DNA of 64,000 nt from Paenibacillus sp. FSL R5-0341 (GTDB lineage: Bacteria; Bacillota; Bacilli; Paenibacillales; Paenibacillaceae). The stretch is from contig NZ_CP150241.1 of the NCBI RefSeq assembly GCF_037975235.1, positions 930,001 through 994,000 of the forward strand, written 5' to 3'. This document shows positions 31,491 through 40,211 of this stretch, piece after piece; the first letter of the stretch is position 1, and every line of letters begins with the position of its first letter. The notes below the pieces were generated by a model that did not search any database, had not been told where the DNA came from, and saw nothing but the letters and a program-made list of their open reading frames with translations. Position numbers and translations under genes: made by a program.

Positions 31491-32345
31491 ATGCACAAAT
31501 GGGGAGTCAAACTGAATGTGGCTTCACTGCTGTTACTGGTGTTGTTCGTGATCTTGGGTATCTTGATGCTATTTCCGTTATATGCGCTAATCCTCGCTTC
31601 GCTGAAACCGGCAACGGAACTGTTTCGATATGGACTCAATGTTCGATGGGATTGGGCGTTAATGAGCTTCGAGAATTACAAATCGATCTTCACCGGAACG
31701 GGAGCAGCAGGGAACTATTTTATATGGTACAAAAACAGTCTTGTCATCACGGCATTATTCACGGTATTAAGTCTGCTGTTCTCCTCCATGGTCGGATATG
31801 GGCTGGGGGTCTATCGGTTCAGGGGTCAGAATCTGATCTTCACCCTGGTGCTGGTTGTCATGATGATTCCGATGGAAATTATCCTTCTTCCCTTATACGA
31901 ACTGACGATTAAGCTGAAGCTGATCAATACGGTGTGGGGCGTTATTCTGCCTTTTATCGTGGCACCTTTGCCCATCTTCTTCTTTAGGCAGTTTGCCCAA
32001 GGTTTGCCGAAGGACTTTATGGATGCAGGACGGATTGATGGTTGTAAGGAGTTTGGCATCTTCTTCCGCATTATGGTGCCCTTGATGGCTCCGGCATTTG
32101 GGGCGATAGCCATTCTGCAGGCCATGAACAGTTGGAATAACTTTCTCTGGCCACTCGTGGTGCTTCGGACAACCGAACAATTCACTTTGCCGATCGGACT
32201 CGCGTCTTTTGTATCGCCACTGGGCAATCATTACGAAGAACTAATCGCTGGAGCCGTGCTTGCCATTGTACCGATTCTGATTCTGTTCCTGTTCTTCCAG
32301 CGCTTTTTTATCTCAGGACTCACGGTTGGCGGGGTCAAAGGATAA
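31491..32345 (+). CDS. Sugar ABC importer permease (MalG type)
   Basis: The 284-residue partner permease has six helices and the EAA loop DFMDAGRIDGCKEFGIFFRIMVPLMAP; the C-terminus QRFFISGLTVGGVKG is the classical MalG-family end. ATG 31491 was chosen over TTG 31488, with AAGGAGG upstream. It is the last gene of the importer operon. Confidence 0.95.
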   Translation: MHKWGVKLNVASLLLLVLFVILGILMLFPLYALILASLKPATELFRYGLNVRWDWALMSFENYKSIFTGTGAAGNYFIWYKNSLVITALFTVLSLLFSSMVGYGLGVYRFRGQNLIFTLVLVVMMIPMEIILLPLYELTIKLKLINTVWGVILPFIVAPLPIFFFRQFAQGLPKDFMDAGRIDGCKEFGIFFRIMVPLMAPAFGAIAILQAMNSWNNFLWPLVVLRTTEQFTLPIGLASFVSPLGNHYEELIAGAVLAIVPILILFLFFQRFFISGLTVGGVKG

Positions 32346-32381
32346 TGGCATAAATCTTTAAACCCGTAAACAGTTCAACAA

Positions 32382-32410
32382 TTTACCTGAGCTCCCTAAC
32401 CCGATATAAT
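32382..32410 (+). promoter_or_regulatory. Promoter before the radical SAM gene
   Basis: TTTACC (32382-32387), 17-bp spacer, and a perfect TATAAT (32405-32410), about 75 bp before the TTG start. Confidence 0.55.
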
Positions 32411-32485
32411 AGTGGTGGCGCATATTGGCCGGATCACAAATGCAGGTGGGATTGTTCTCCCTCCGAAGCAGAATGGGGACCCGAG

Positions 32486-33361
32486 TTGAAAACGTTCAAA
32501 AAAGTATATATTGAGATCACGAGTATCTGCAATTTGGCATGCAGCTTCTGCCCGCAGACACAGCGTGCCAAAGGATTCATCGACCCTGAAGTCTTCAACA
32601 ATATACTGGATCAAGTTAAACCACATACCAACCATATTTATCTACATGTCAAAGGTGAACCCTTGTTGCATCCCAAAATAGATCTGCTGCTCGATTCCGC
32701 ACATGCGAAGGGACTCAAGGTGAACATTACAACGAATGGTACACTGCTGCCCAAGACTCAGCACAAATTGCTCGGCAAACCGGCGCTGCGCCAGATGAAC
32801 TTCTCTCTGCACAGCTTCGATGGGCATGAGGGTTCAACCGACCGTGACGGGTACCTGAGCAATATTCTGTCTTTTGTACATGAGGCTGTTAAGCACAATG
32901 TCATCATTTCATTCCGGCTGTGGAATCTGACGCAGGATAACTTCACGAATGCTCAGATGAACCGAAATCGGGAGACCCTTGAAGTACTGGAACGTGAGTT
33001 CAATCTGGACTTCCGCATTGAGGAAAAAGTAGTTCCGGGCAGCGGGGTCAAAATTGCCCCGAATGTATACCTGAATCAGGACCATGAGTTCCAGTGGCCA
33101 AGTCTGGATGCACCTGAAGATGACGGCAAAGGCTTTTGCCATGCGCTTCGCAGTCAGGCAGCTGTACTTGTCGATGGAACGGTGGTTCCATGCTGTCTCG
33201 ATGGCGAGGGTGTCATTAACCTTGGTAACGTACACGAGAAGTCATTCTCGGAGATTATTGAGGGCGAGCGAGCGAACAATCTGGTGTATGGATTTTCCAA
33301 GCGGGAAGCTGTGGAAGAGTTGTGTAGGAAATGCGGGTATCGTCAGCGATTTGGAGCATAG
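32486..33361 (+). CDS. Radical SAM/SPASM-domain protein
   Basis: The 291-residue protein has the radical SAM cluster CNLACSFC (Cys15, 19, 22) right after a strand KVYIEITSI. The SAM-binding region follows (HVKGEPLLHPKID, ITTNGTLL). The C-terminal extension has Cys residues in FCHALRSQAAVLVDGTVVPCCLDGEG and LCRKCGYRQRF, a short SPASM/twitch-type pattern for auxiliary Fe-S cluster(s). The start is TTG with a weak binding site; an ATG would cut into the domain. SPASM enzymes often modify peptides or help mature enzymes such as sulfatases, but no clear substrate gene is adjacent. Function unknown. Confidence 0.85.
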   Translation: MKTFKKVYIEITSICNLACSFCPQTQRAKGFIDPEVFNNILDQVKPHTNHIYLHVKGEPLLHPKIDLLLDSAHAKGLKVNITTNGTLLPKTQHKLLGKPALRQMNFSLHSFDGHEGSTDRDGYLSNILSFVHEAVKHNVIISFRLWNLTQDNFTNAQMNRNRETLEVLEREFNLDFRIEEKVVPGSGVKIAPNVYLNQDHEFQWPSLDAPEDDGKGFCHALRSQAAVLVDGTVVPCCLDGEGVINLGNVHEKSFSEIIEGERANNLVYGFSKREAVEELCRKCGYRQRFGA

Positions 33362-33390
33362 AATATATTAGTGAATATACTTAACTCTCT

Positions 33391-33432
33391 ATAAGATCAC
33401 GTTGTCTATAACAGATGATGTGGTCTTTGTTG
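33391..33432 (+). terminator. Weak terminator after the radical SAM gene
   Basis: AGATCACGTTGTCT can pair with AGATGATGTGGTCT (wobbles), followed by a short T-rich tract TTTGTTGTG. The rest of 33433-33688 holds only the pectate lyase promoter region; no gene seen. Confidence 0.4.
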
Positions 33433-33688
33433 TGTTATTGAGGCTGTAAATAGAGCATATCCGAAGTTGATATCGGTACATCACAAGTAGACATGATACC
33501 GCAAAACATGCTGAAACATCAGGTCCTATGCTGGAAAATGGTTACGTGACCTAATGATTATTCTCGTAACATTCCTTTATTTGGTAGGATCAGGGTAGGT
33601 TCCGAAGACAGAGATTTCTTTCTTAGTTTATATGAAGACAAGTCTCTGCTTGAACCCATTCAATCCAAATAAGGGAGGATGTTTATTT

Positions 33689-34357
33689 ATGAAAAAGATG
33701 TTGACGGTATTGTTGTCGGTAGGTCTGCTTGCTTCTGCATTTGGTGCAATTCCGGTGTCGGCAGCTCCCGAGATTGTAAAGACAACAATCATTGTTCCTA
33801 AAGGAACGACGTATGATGGGAAAGGCAAAAGTGTTGCCGCAGATCCCAAAACATTAGGAGATGGCAGCCAGGCCGAGAACCAGAAGCCTATTTTCCGATT
33901 AGAAGCAGGAGCTACGTTAAAAAATGTTGTGATTGAAGCACCGGCAGCCGATGGCGTGCACTGTTATGGCAATTGTAATATTGAGAATGTAACCTGGAAG
34001 GATGTCGGTGAGGATGCGCTCACGCTGAAATCCGCAGGCACTGTAAATATCACGGGTGGTGCGGCGTACAAGGCCTATGACAAAGTGTTTCAGATGAATG
34101 CCTCCGGTACGATCAATATTAAAAATTTCAAAGCGAATGATATTGGCAAGCTGGTGCGTCAAAATGGCGGAACATCCTATGCGGTCACAATGAATGTGTC
34201 CAACTCTGACATTTCCAATGTAAAGGATTCCATCCTGCGGACAGATAGCAGCTCTACTGTAGGTAAAATCACAAATACACGTTATTCCAAAGTGCCAACG
34301 CTGTTCAAGGGCTTTGCTTCAGGAAAAACGAGCCAGTCTGGAAACACGCAATATTAA
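33689..34357 (+). CDS. Pectate lyase, PL3 type, secreted
   Basis: The 222-residue exported enzyme has a signal peptide ([26 protein letters not shown]) and a compact right-handed beta-helix with repeated strands. Diagnostic stretches are [69 protein letters not shown] and [10 protein letters not shown], as in PL3 pectate lyases, which cleave polygalacturonate by calcium-dependent beta-elimination. Length is normal. ATG 33689 has AAGGGAGG ten bases upstream; earlier ATG 33632 would add residues before the signal peptide. Confidence 0.92.
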   Translation: MKKMLTVLLSVGLLASAFGAIPVSAAPEIVKTTIIVPKGTTYDGKGKSVAADPKTLGDGSQAENQKPIFRLEAGATLKNVVIEAPAADGVHCYGNCNIENVTWKDVGEDALTLKSAGTVNITGGAAYKAYDKVFQMNASGTINIKNFKANDIGKLVRQNGGTSYAVTMNVSNSDISNVKDSILRTDSSSTVGKITNTRYSKVPTLFKGFASGKTSQSGNTQY

Positions 34358-34407
34358 AGGATTGCCACAATTACCCATCTGATGTACATTAGAAGCAATG
34401 AAATAAG

Positions 34408-34497
34408 TGAACCGGGAGCTCAATGAAGTTGGGCTGAGAGAGTGGCCTTGTGCCGCTGACCGTACATCTGATCTGGGTAATGCCAGCGTAGAGAACA
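34408..34497 (+). promoter_or_regulatory. TPP riboswitch (THI element) before ykoEDC
   Basis: The aptamer core is seen: CCGGGAGCTC, GGGCTGAGAG (CTGAGA at 34434-34439), a variable stem, CATCTGATCTGGGTAATGCCAGCG (CTGATCTGG at 34468-34476) and GTAGAGAAC. Slightly diverged from the riboswitch at 23.2 kb but with all key segments. Confidence 0.92.
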
Positions 34498-34660
34498 TGG
34501 ATTTACAATGTGTAAGGGTGAAATGTGCAAATTAATGGGGAAAACAACATGACTTCTTTTAACTGCGGTGGTTGGTCTGCTGCAACGGAGAGGGAGTGAT
34601 TGATATTCCGTCTTTTCGACATCCATCCCATACATCGTTGTGAGGATTGTATCCTGTGCG

Positions 34661-34695
34661 TAAGGCCTGCCCGGAACCGGGGAGGCTTTTTTTGT
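34661..34695 (+). terminator. Expression-platform terminator of the ykoEDC riboswitch
   Basis: AAGGCCTGCCCGG pairs with CCGGGGAGGC around AA, followed by TTTTTTTG. It lies between the aptamer and ykoE, consistent with TPP-dependent premature termination. Confidence 0.9.
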
Positions 34696-34741
34696 TTACT
34701 TTTATAACCCCCACAGGGAGCAGAGGAAGGAAGTAGAGAAC

Positions 34742-35335
34742 ATGGCAACAACAGCAGGCAACAAACGATTGAAACTAACGGATATTCTGGTAACCATCGT
34801 GATCGCAGTGGTGTTTGGAGTGATCTACAAGATATGGGGACCTACGTATGACCTGATGAAACCATTCGGCGTTCATGCGGAGCAGATGATCTACGGCATG
34901 TGGTTTATGGCAGGCACATTTGCATTTGTCATCATTCGTAAACCAGGCGTGGCGATTCTTGCCGAAGTTGCGGCTTCAACGGTAAGTGCCTTTCTGGGCA
35001 GTGAATGGGGCATGTCCACACTTGTATACGGTCTGTTGCAAGGACTCGGAGCCGAGATATTCTTCGCTGCATTTTTGTATCGCAAAACCAATCTGTTTGT
35101 CACCTGTCTTGCAGCCATAGGTGCAGCGGCGGCTTCGCTCTTGCTGGATTACCAGTACGGGTATATTGATTCACTCTCCGCGTGGAACTATACGTTATTT
35201 ATCGGGTTCCGCTTCATTGGAAGTATTCTGATTGCCGGAGTGTTCGCTTATTATCTCGCCAAAGCATTGGAACTGACAGGTGTAACACGTTCGCTTAGAC
35301 CAGTATCCAAACAAGATTATGAGGCTCTGGATTAG
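34742..35335 (+). CDS. ykoE: ECF transporter S component for thiamine/HMP
   Basis: The 197-residue membrane protein has five or six helices and the YkoE pattern: LTDILVTIVIAVVFGVIYKIWGP, EQMIYGMWFMAGTFAFVIIRKPG, AEVAASTVSAFLGSEWG, and YGLLQGLGAEIFFAAF. S components give substrate specificity; the TPP riboswitch upstream points to thiamine or its pyrimidine. AAGGAAG precedes the ATG. Its stop codon abuts the ykoD start. Confidence 0.93.
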   Translation: MATTAGNKRLKLTDILVTIVIAVVFGVIYKIWGPTYDLMKPFGVHAEQMIYGMWFMAGTFAFVIIRKPGVAILAEVAASTVSAFLGSEWGMSTLVYGLLQGLGAEIFFAAFLYRKTNLFVTCLAAIGAAAASLLLDYQYGYIDSLSAWNYTLFIGFRFIGSILIAGVFAYYLAKALELTGVTRSLRPVSKQDYEALD

Positions 35336-36907
35336 ATGAACGGTGAAGGGAATTCGCAAGCGGTAAGTGTGACGAATCTAAGATGCAAGTTCCCGGGAGA
35401 GAAGGCCTTGGTATTTCAAGGCTTGTCTCTCTCTGTGCGTCAAGGGGAGAAAGTGTTGTTGCTTGGACCGAGTGGCTCCGGGAAATCGACGTTATTGCAA
35501 ATATTGAGCGGTCTGATACCACGTTCAGTTGAGATCCCGATGAAATGTGATGATATCCAGATTCCGACAAAGGCGGGAGTGGTCTTTCAAGACCCGGATA
35601 CCCAGTTCTGTATGTCCTATACGGATGAGGAGATCGCATTTGTGCTGGAAAATCGAAATATTCCGCGTGAAGAGATGGCGGGTCTGATTGAATATTATCT
35701 GGATCAGGTGGGGTTATCCTTTGAACAAAATCGGACATTAATCCAATCGATGTCTCAGGGGATGAAGCAGCGTCTTGCGATCGCTTCGATGCTTGCCATG
35801 GACCCGGAGGTGTTGTTTCTGGATGAACCCACTGCACTGCTGGATGATGAGGGGACTTCCCAGGTGTGGGATACCGTCAAACGGATCGCCAGTGACAAGA
35901 CGTTAATTATCGTTGAACATAAAATTAATGAGATTGTCGATATGGTCGACCGCATCGTTGTGTTATCACCTGAAGGAAAGATCGTGGCAGATGGGCCAGC
36001 ACAGCAGGTATTCACGCATGAACGTGACAAGCTGAAGGCTTATGGAATCTGGTATCCGGGTGTGTGGGATGAGCACGAGCAGGCAGCTAAGGAGGAAGAG
36101 GGAAGTAATTCTGGAGAGCTTCAAGTGTGTGTGGATCAGGGCTTTCCGAGCTTGGAAGCACAGCAATCGTCTGGTTTATCTGAGACAAAGGGGACATTCC
36201 CCGTATCTCACGTATCATCTTTATCGCCTGTAGCGCCCCTCTATCAGCCTGCACTGGATTTGCAGCAGTTTACCGGATGGCGTGGGAAAACATCCTCCAT
36301 TCAGGTGGAACAGGTCAAGGTATGGCATGGAGACTGGATCGGTGTTGTGGGAGCCAATGGTGCAGGCAAGAGTTCATTGTTATTATCCCTGATGAATATT
36401 TTGAAGACGACAGGTCACTATGAGGTGGATGGTCATCCCTCTGGTAAAACGGAGCAACTCGCAGATCGAATTGCGTTTGTATTTCAGAATCCGGAATTTC
36501 AATTTGTGACCAACACCGTCGCGGAAGAAGTGGAATTCTCCTTGCTTGGGGGCACGCTTACTACGAAAGAAAGACATGACAGGACTGAGCATATGCTCAA
36601 GCAATTTGGGCTAATCGATCTGTCCGAGCGTCATCCTTACCAATTATCGATGGGGCAGAAACGACGCTTGAGTGTTGCCTCCGCACTGGTGAGAGAGCAG
36701 CGTATTTTGCTGTTGGATGAACCTACATTTGGACAGGATGCCCGTAATACGTTCGCCATGTTGGCACAACTGGAGCAATTGCGGCGTGAAGGAACAGCCA
36801 TCGTTATGGTTACCCATGACCGTGAGATTGTAAAAAGATATTGCACCCGAATCTGGACGGTGGATGACGGGAGGTTATCTGATGCAACTGTCGTTTCCTC
36901 ACCGTGA
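35336..36907 (+). CDS. ykoD: ECF transporter double ATPase
   Basis: A fused two-domain ATPase of 523 residues. The first domain has Walker A GPSGSGKST, a diverged signature MSQGMKQRLAIAS and Walker B LFLDEPTALLDDEG. The second has GANGAGKSS, signature LSMGQKRRLSVAS and LLLDEPTFGQD. An acidic/Ser-rich linker (about residues 240-300) joins them. This EcfA-EcfA' fusion powers the importer with ykoE and ykoC. It starts directly after the ykoE stop. Confidence 0.95.
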   Translation: MNGEGNSQAVSVTNLRCKFPGEKALVFQGLSLSVRQGEKVLLLGPSGSGKSTLLQILSGLIPRSVEIPMKCDDIQIPTKAGVVFQDPDTQFCMSYTDEEIAFVLENRNIPREEMAGLIEYYLDQVGLSFEQNRTLIQSMSQGMKQRLAIASMLAMDPEVLFLDEPTALLDDEGTSQVWDTVKRIASDKTLIIVEHKINEIVDMVDRIVVLSPEGKIVADGPAQQVFTHERDKLKAYGIWYPGVWDEHEQAAKEEEGSNSGELQVCVDQGFPSLEAQQSSGLSETKGTFPVSHVSSLSPVAPLYQPALDLQQFTGWRGKTSSIQVEQVKVWHGDWIGVVGANGAGKSSLLLSLMNILKTTGHYEVDGHPSGKTEQLADRIAFVFQNPEFQFVTNTVAEEVEFSLLGGTLTTKERHDRTEHMLKQFGLIDLSERHPYQLSMGQKRRLSVASALVREQRILLLDEPTFGQDARNTFAMLAQLEQLRREGTAIVMVTHDREIVKRYCTRIWTVDDGRLSDATVVSSP

Positions 36908-37676
36908 AACCTGGCTTCATGCCGTCAATCCCGGCTTGAAGATGATTATTCTGACATTGATGTTTGTCTTCGTTATCCTTATTCACAATCTGAATGTAAT
37001 GGCCAACGTCGCGGTAGCTATGATGCTGTTACTGTGCTGGACAGGCCACCCGTGGTACAGATTGATGCTGTACGCATCACCATTCATTCTGGTATTTATC
37101 TCTACGTCTACAGGTATGATGATGTTTGGTAAGGGAGAGACCACGTGGTATAAGTGGGGACTGATTCATATTACAGAAGAGAGCTTCTATCGCGGACTAC
37201 ACTTGGGATTTCGCTCGCTGAGCATGGCAGCGGCGGGCTTGCTGTTCGGACTGACAACGAAACCGGTAAGACTGTTTTATTCCCTGATGCAGCAGTGGAA
37301 GCTTCCCGCCAAATATGCCTATAGCTTTCTGGCGGCGATGCGCATGATCCCGATTTTGCTGGATGAATTCCAGACGCTCCGTTACGCGATTCGCATTCGT
37401 GGAACAAGGCAACGCGGCTCTCGCTGGAACGTGTATGGTACGCTGAAGCGTTACGCTATTCCGCTGCTGGCACAGAGCATTCGCCGTGCACAGCGAATGG
37501 CCGTAGCGATGGAAGCGAAGGGATTCACGGATGGCGCGAGCCGAACGTATTACATTCAGATTGGCTATTCGCGAGCTGATCTGTGGTTTGTATTTTATTA
37601 TATGCTCACCTTAACCGCTGCTTATTACATGGGGGTCACTTTTCCTTATCATGCTACGATGGTGGATGTAAGGTAA
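36882..37676 (+). CDS. ykoC: ECF transporter T component
   Basis: The 264-residue EcfT (CbiQ-like) membrane scaffold has four or five helices and the coupling motifs of the family: YAIRIRGTRQRG and AMEAKGFTDG, the Ala-Arg-Gly type helices that touch the ATPases. ATG 36882 was chosen because GGGAGG lies seven bases upstream within ykoD; the two genes overlap by 26 bp. Confidence 0.93.
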   Translation: MQLSFPHRETWLHAVNPGLKMIILTLMFVFVILIHNLNVMANVAVAMMLLLCWTGHPWYRLMLYASPFILVFISTSTGMMMFGKGETTWYKWGLIHITEESFYRGLHLGFRSLSMAAAGLLFGLTTKPVRLFYSLMQQWKLPAKYAYSFLAAMRMIPILLDEFQTLRYAIRIRGTRQRGSRWNVYGTLKRYAIPLLAQSIRRAQRMAVAMEAKGFTDGASRTYYIQIGYSRADLWFVFYYMLTLTAAYYMGVTFPYHATMVDVR

Positions 37677-37777
37677 TACGGGAAGATGAAGAGAAATATA
37701 TTGAGGTAAACGGTAACTATTTCCTGATCATAGGCGTCTATATGGAAATAACTTCTAATGGATGGGGATGAACGAAA

Positions 37778-40081
37778 GTGAAGACGGGGCCTGACTGGCA
37801 GAGAACAGGGTATAAATGGATTACCATGACTGGATTATCTGCTGTGCTGTTGACGGGATGGATGCTCCTGGATTCCAAAATGGTCGTGCTTGGAGGACAA
37901 GCTTCTGCTACAACGCCAAAAGCCTTGGGGGCAAGTCCCCAAGGCTCATCAACACAGTTGGTCTACAAACAAGGTGAACCTGTTATGCTCATGACCGACA
38001 TCCCTCTGTTCAAAAACAGGAGGGATGGCACTGTGGCTGTTGACCTGATGGGGATTGAATACTATACGACGAAAAGTGAAAAGTATACCCTGGCATCGGT
38101 TCGTGGTGAGTGGATACAGCTCAAGTCATCCGAGCAAGGAGACTTTTGGCTGCCAAGTTGGTATGCGCTAAAAGGGAGCAGAAGCATGACGAAAACGGCT
38201 CCCCAAAGCTTCACGCTTCAATCGGGCAGTAAGCTGTATTTGGCCCCGGGTAGTGCTTCAACCTGGTCTTTTGAGAAAAGGCTAACAGATAAAGCTGTTA
38301 TTGTTGCGGCGTGGGATGGCTGGTATGGCGTCTCCATTGCCCCTCGAATCTGGAATAAGGAATCGTCCACTTATCGCCCTGTACTGCTCTGGATCAAGGA
38401 AAAGGATATAGATCAACGAATGAATGTGGCTGATGGCTGGTTCGATCAGGAGGCATCGCTGCAGACTTCGGTTATACGCCATCTGACAGATATTAAGCTG
38501 AATAAGGCAACCACCTCCAAACAAGTGGCTGAGTGGTTAGGCGAGCCGGATTGGAAAGAGAGTTCAAGCAATCTAAATTACACGGGTTATTCAATGAGTA
38601 TTGGACAGACCTGGAGATATGAGCGGGAAGATGGGCAATATCTGGTCACATTCAACAAGAATGGCAAGGTGGTCAGGACACGCTGGAATCTACCACAGGA
38701 TAATCGAAATGCTGTTGTTTCCGATTGGAACATCAGTCGGGCGGATGAATATGGGTTCACAACAAAAATCTATGGCACAACACTGCCGACGACAATCCCT
38801 TGGGAACCGCTTTGGACGAACCAGGGGGATATTAACTACACTTTTTTACAAGCAGCCACGGATGACGTACTCCTGATGAAAGGGGATGACGGTGGATTTA
38901 GCGGGGATTACTACGAAGGTTCCATATATGCCCTTGACCGACATACCGGTCAGAAATTATGGGGGATTAATGGAGGCTTTGGAAGACAGCAGGCAGAGGT
39001 GGATACAGCACGCCAATACGTTACAATCTACAGCGATTATGACCCTGATAAGAAAAAATACGTGGATCGTATTCGTCATCTGAACTTGAAGAACGGAAAG
39101 GTCACATGGGAGTACACCCCTAAGCAGAATGTTAGACTGAATGGCATTACCGCTGCGAAGAACGTCGTGGTTGTGGACAGCCCCGTTTTTGAGAGCTCAA
39201 GCAACAGCTGGTTGACGGTTCTGGACAGTGCGAATGGAAAAACATTGTGGACGCGAAAACTGGCTAAGGGTTATGAATTATTGAACAAGAGTGCAGATGA
39301 CCCTTATGTGTTGTACTGGGAAAAGAATAAACTGGTTGCAGCCGATCCGCAATCGGGCCGAACCGTATGGAGCTTGAAGGCCAAACGATCCACCATAGAA
39401 CAACTTGGGAATGATCCATATTTTGATGGGATCGAACGTATGAATCCCTTTGCAACCACGAATGCCGAAAGATGGATATCGCTGGATAATCAATGGCTAC
39501 TGCTTGATCTGAACACGGGCAAGAAACTTGCAAAACTTCCTGCTCGGGCAGGACAGAGATTTGAGGTGCTGAATGATGGCATGCTGTTGATCCGGGAGAA
39601 CAAAAACGGCGATCATTACGGAAAATATGAAGATTTTACAACCACCCTGTACGATGCTAAGACAGGCAAAGCACACTGGACGCTCAAGGGCAAGGTTGAA
39701 CGAGGCCTGGTGGAAGAGGATCAGTTGTATGTGATTAAGAACGGCTATCCAGCGGCTTTGGATTATAAAACGGGGGAGACGCGTTGGAGTGCCAAAGATT
39801 CGATTGCAACGCTAAGGTATCCAACGAATCAGGGAAGTTATCTGATCATTGATGATCAGTTGCTGTTGCCCATGGACGAGAATTTGCTCGTATTGAACAA
39901 AAGGAATGGAGCATTGCTAGGTCGTGTACATGACGTTGTGATGGGAAGCCCGGAGCACCGGGACCGGGATGCGAAGAATGGAACGATTAACCGAATTGGA
40001 AATGAAGTATATGTGGGTTCGTCCAACGGACGTTTTCGTGTATATGAAGCCAGCCTCCTTCAGGAGGCAATCTCACCTTAA
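37778..40081 (+). CDS. Secreted PQQ-type beta-propeller protein
   Basis: The 767-residue protein has an N-terminal membrane anchor or signal (WITMTGLSAVLLTGWMLL), SH3-like segments (residues about 65-200, with SVRGEWIQLKS and WYGVSIAP) and a middle domain with VAEWLGEPDWKES. A C-terminal PQQ/quinoprotein-like propeller with repeats follows (YALDRHTGQKLWGINGG, LNLKNGKVTWEYTP, LDSANGKTLWTRK, ADPQSGRTVWSLK, LDYKTGETRWSAK). Function unknown; similar folds act as extracellular binding or envelope proteins. The start is GTG. The region 37921-37946, near the anchor, encodes a perfect 10-bp inverted repeat. Confidence 0.75.
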   Translation: MKTGPDWQRTGYKWITMTGLSAVLLTGWMLLDSKMVVLGGQASATTPKALGASPQGSSTQLVYKQGEPVMLMTDIPLFKNRRDGTVAVDLMGIEYYTTKSEKYTLASVRGEWIQLKSSEQGDFWLPSWYALKGSRSMTKTAPQSFTLQSGSKLYLAPGSASTWSFEKRLTDKAVIVAAWDGWYGVSIAPRIWNKESSTYRPVLLWIKEKDIDQRMNVADGWFDQEASLQTSVIRHLTDIKLNKATTSKQVAEWLGEPDWKESSSNLNYTGYSMSIGQTWRYEREDGQYLVTFNKNGKVVRTRWNLPQDNRNAVVSDWNISRADEYGFTTKIYGTTLPTTIPWEPLWTNQGDINYTFLQAATDDVLLMKGDDGGFSGDYYEGSIYALDRHTGQKLWGINGGFGRQQAEVDTARQYVTIYSDYDPDKKKYVDRIRHLNLKNGKVTWEYTPKQNVRLNGITAAKNVVVVDSPVFESSSNSWLTVLDSANGKTLWTRKLAKGYELLNKSADDPYVLYWEKNKLVAADPQSGRTVWSLKAKRSTIEQLGNDPYFDGIERMNPFATTNAERWISLDNQWLLLDLNTGKKLAKLPARAGQRFEVLNDGMLLIRENKNGDHYGKYEDFTTTLYDAKTGKAHWTLKGKVERGLVEEDQLYVIKNGYPAALDYKTGETRWSAKDSIATLRYPTNQGSYLIIDDQLLLPMDENLLVLNKRNGALLGRVHDVVMGSPEHRDRDAKNGTINRIGNEVYVGSSNGRFRVYEASLLQEAISP

Positions 40082-40211
40082 AAGCTTGTCTCGTAAGGGA
40101 TGTTGATTTATTATAAATGAACAGGCTTGCTCGCGCTCCGGTTATCGGCTGTGCGGGCTTTCTTCATGTGTTCTTAAGAACCATGCATGATCATTCACGG
40201 GAGGACTCTCC

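Noticed and set aside
32441..32515. Possible 24-codon peptide (MQVGLFSLRSRMGTRV...) before the radical SAM gene, considered as a RiPP precursor
   Set aside because: It overlaps the radical SAM start, has no ribosome binding site and no leader/core features.
40082..40211. Search for a SAM riboswitch before metN
   Set aside because: No S-box core or aptamer-like stems are seen.
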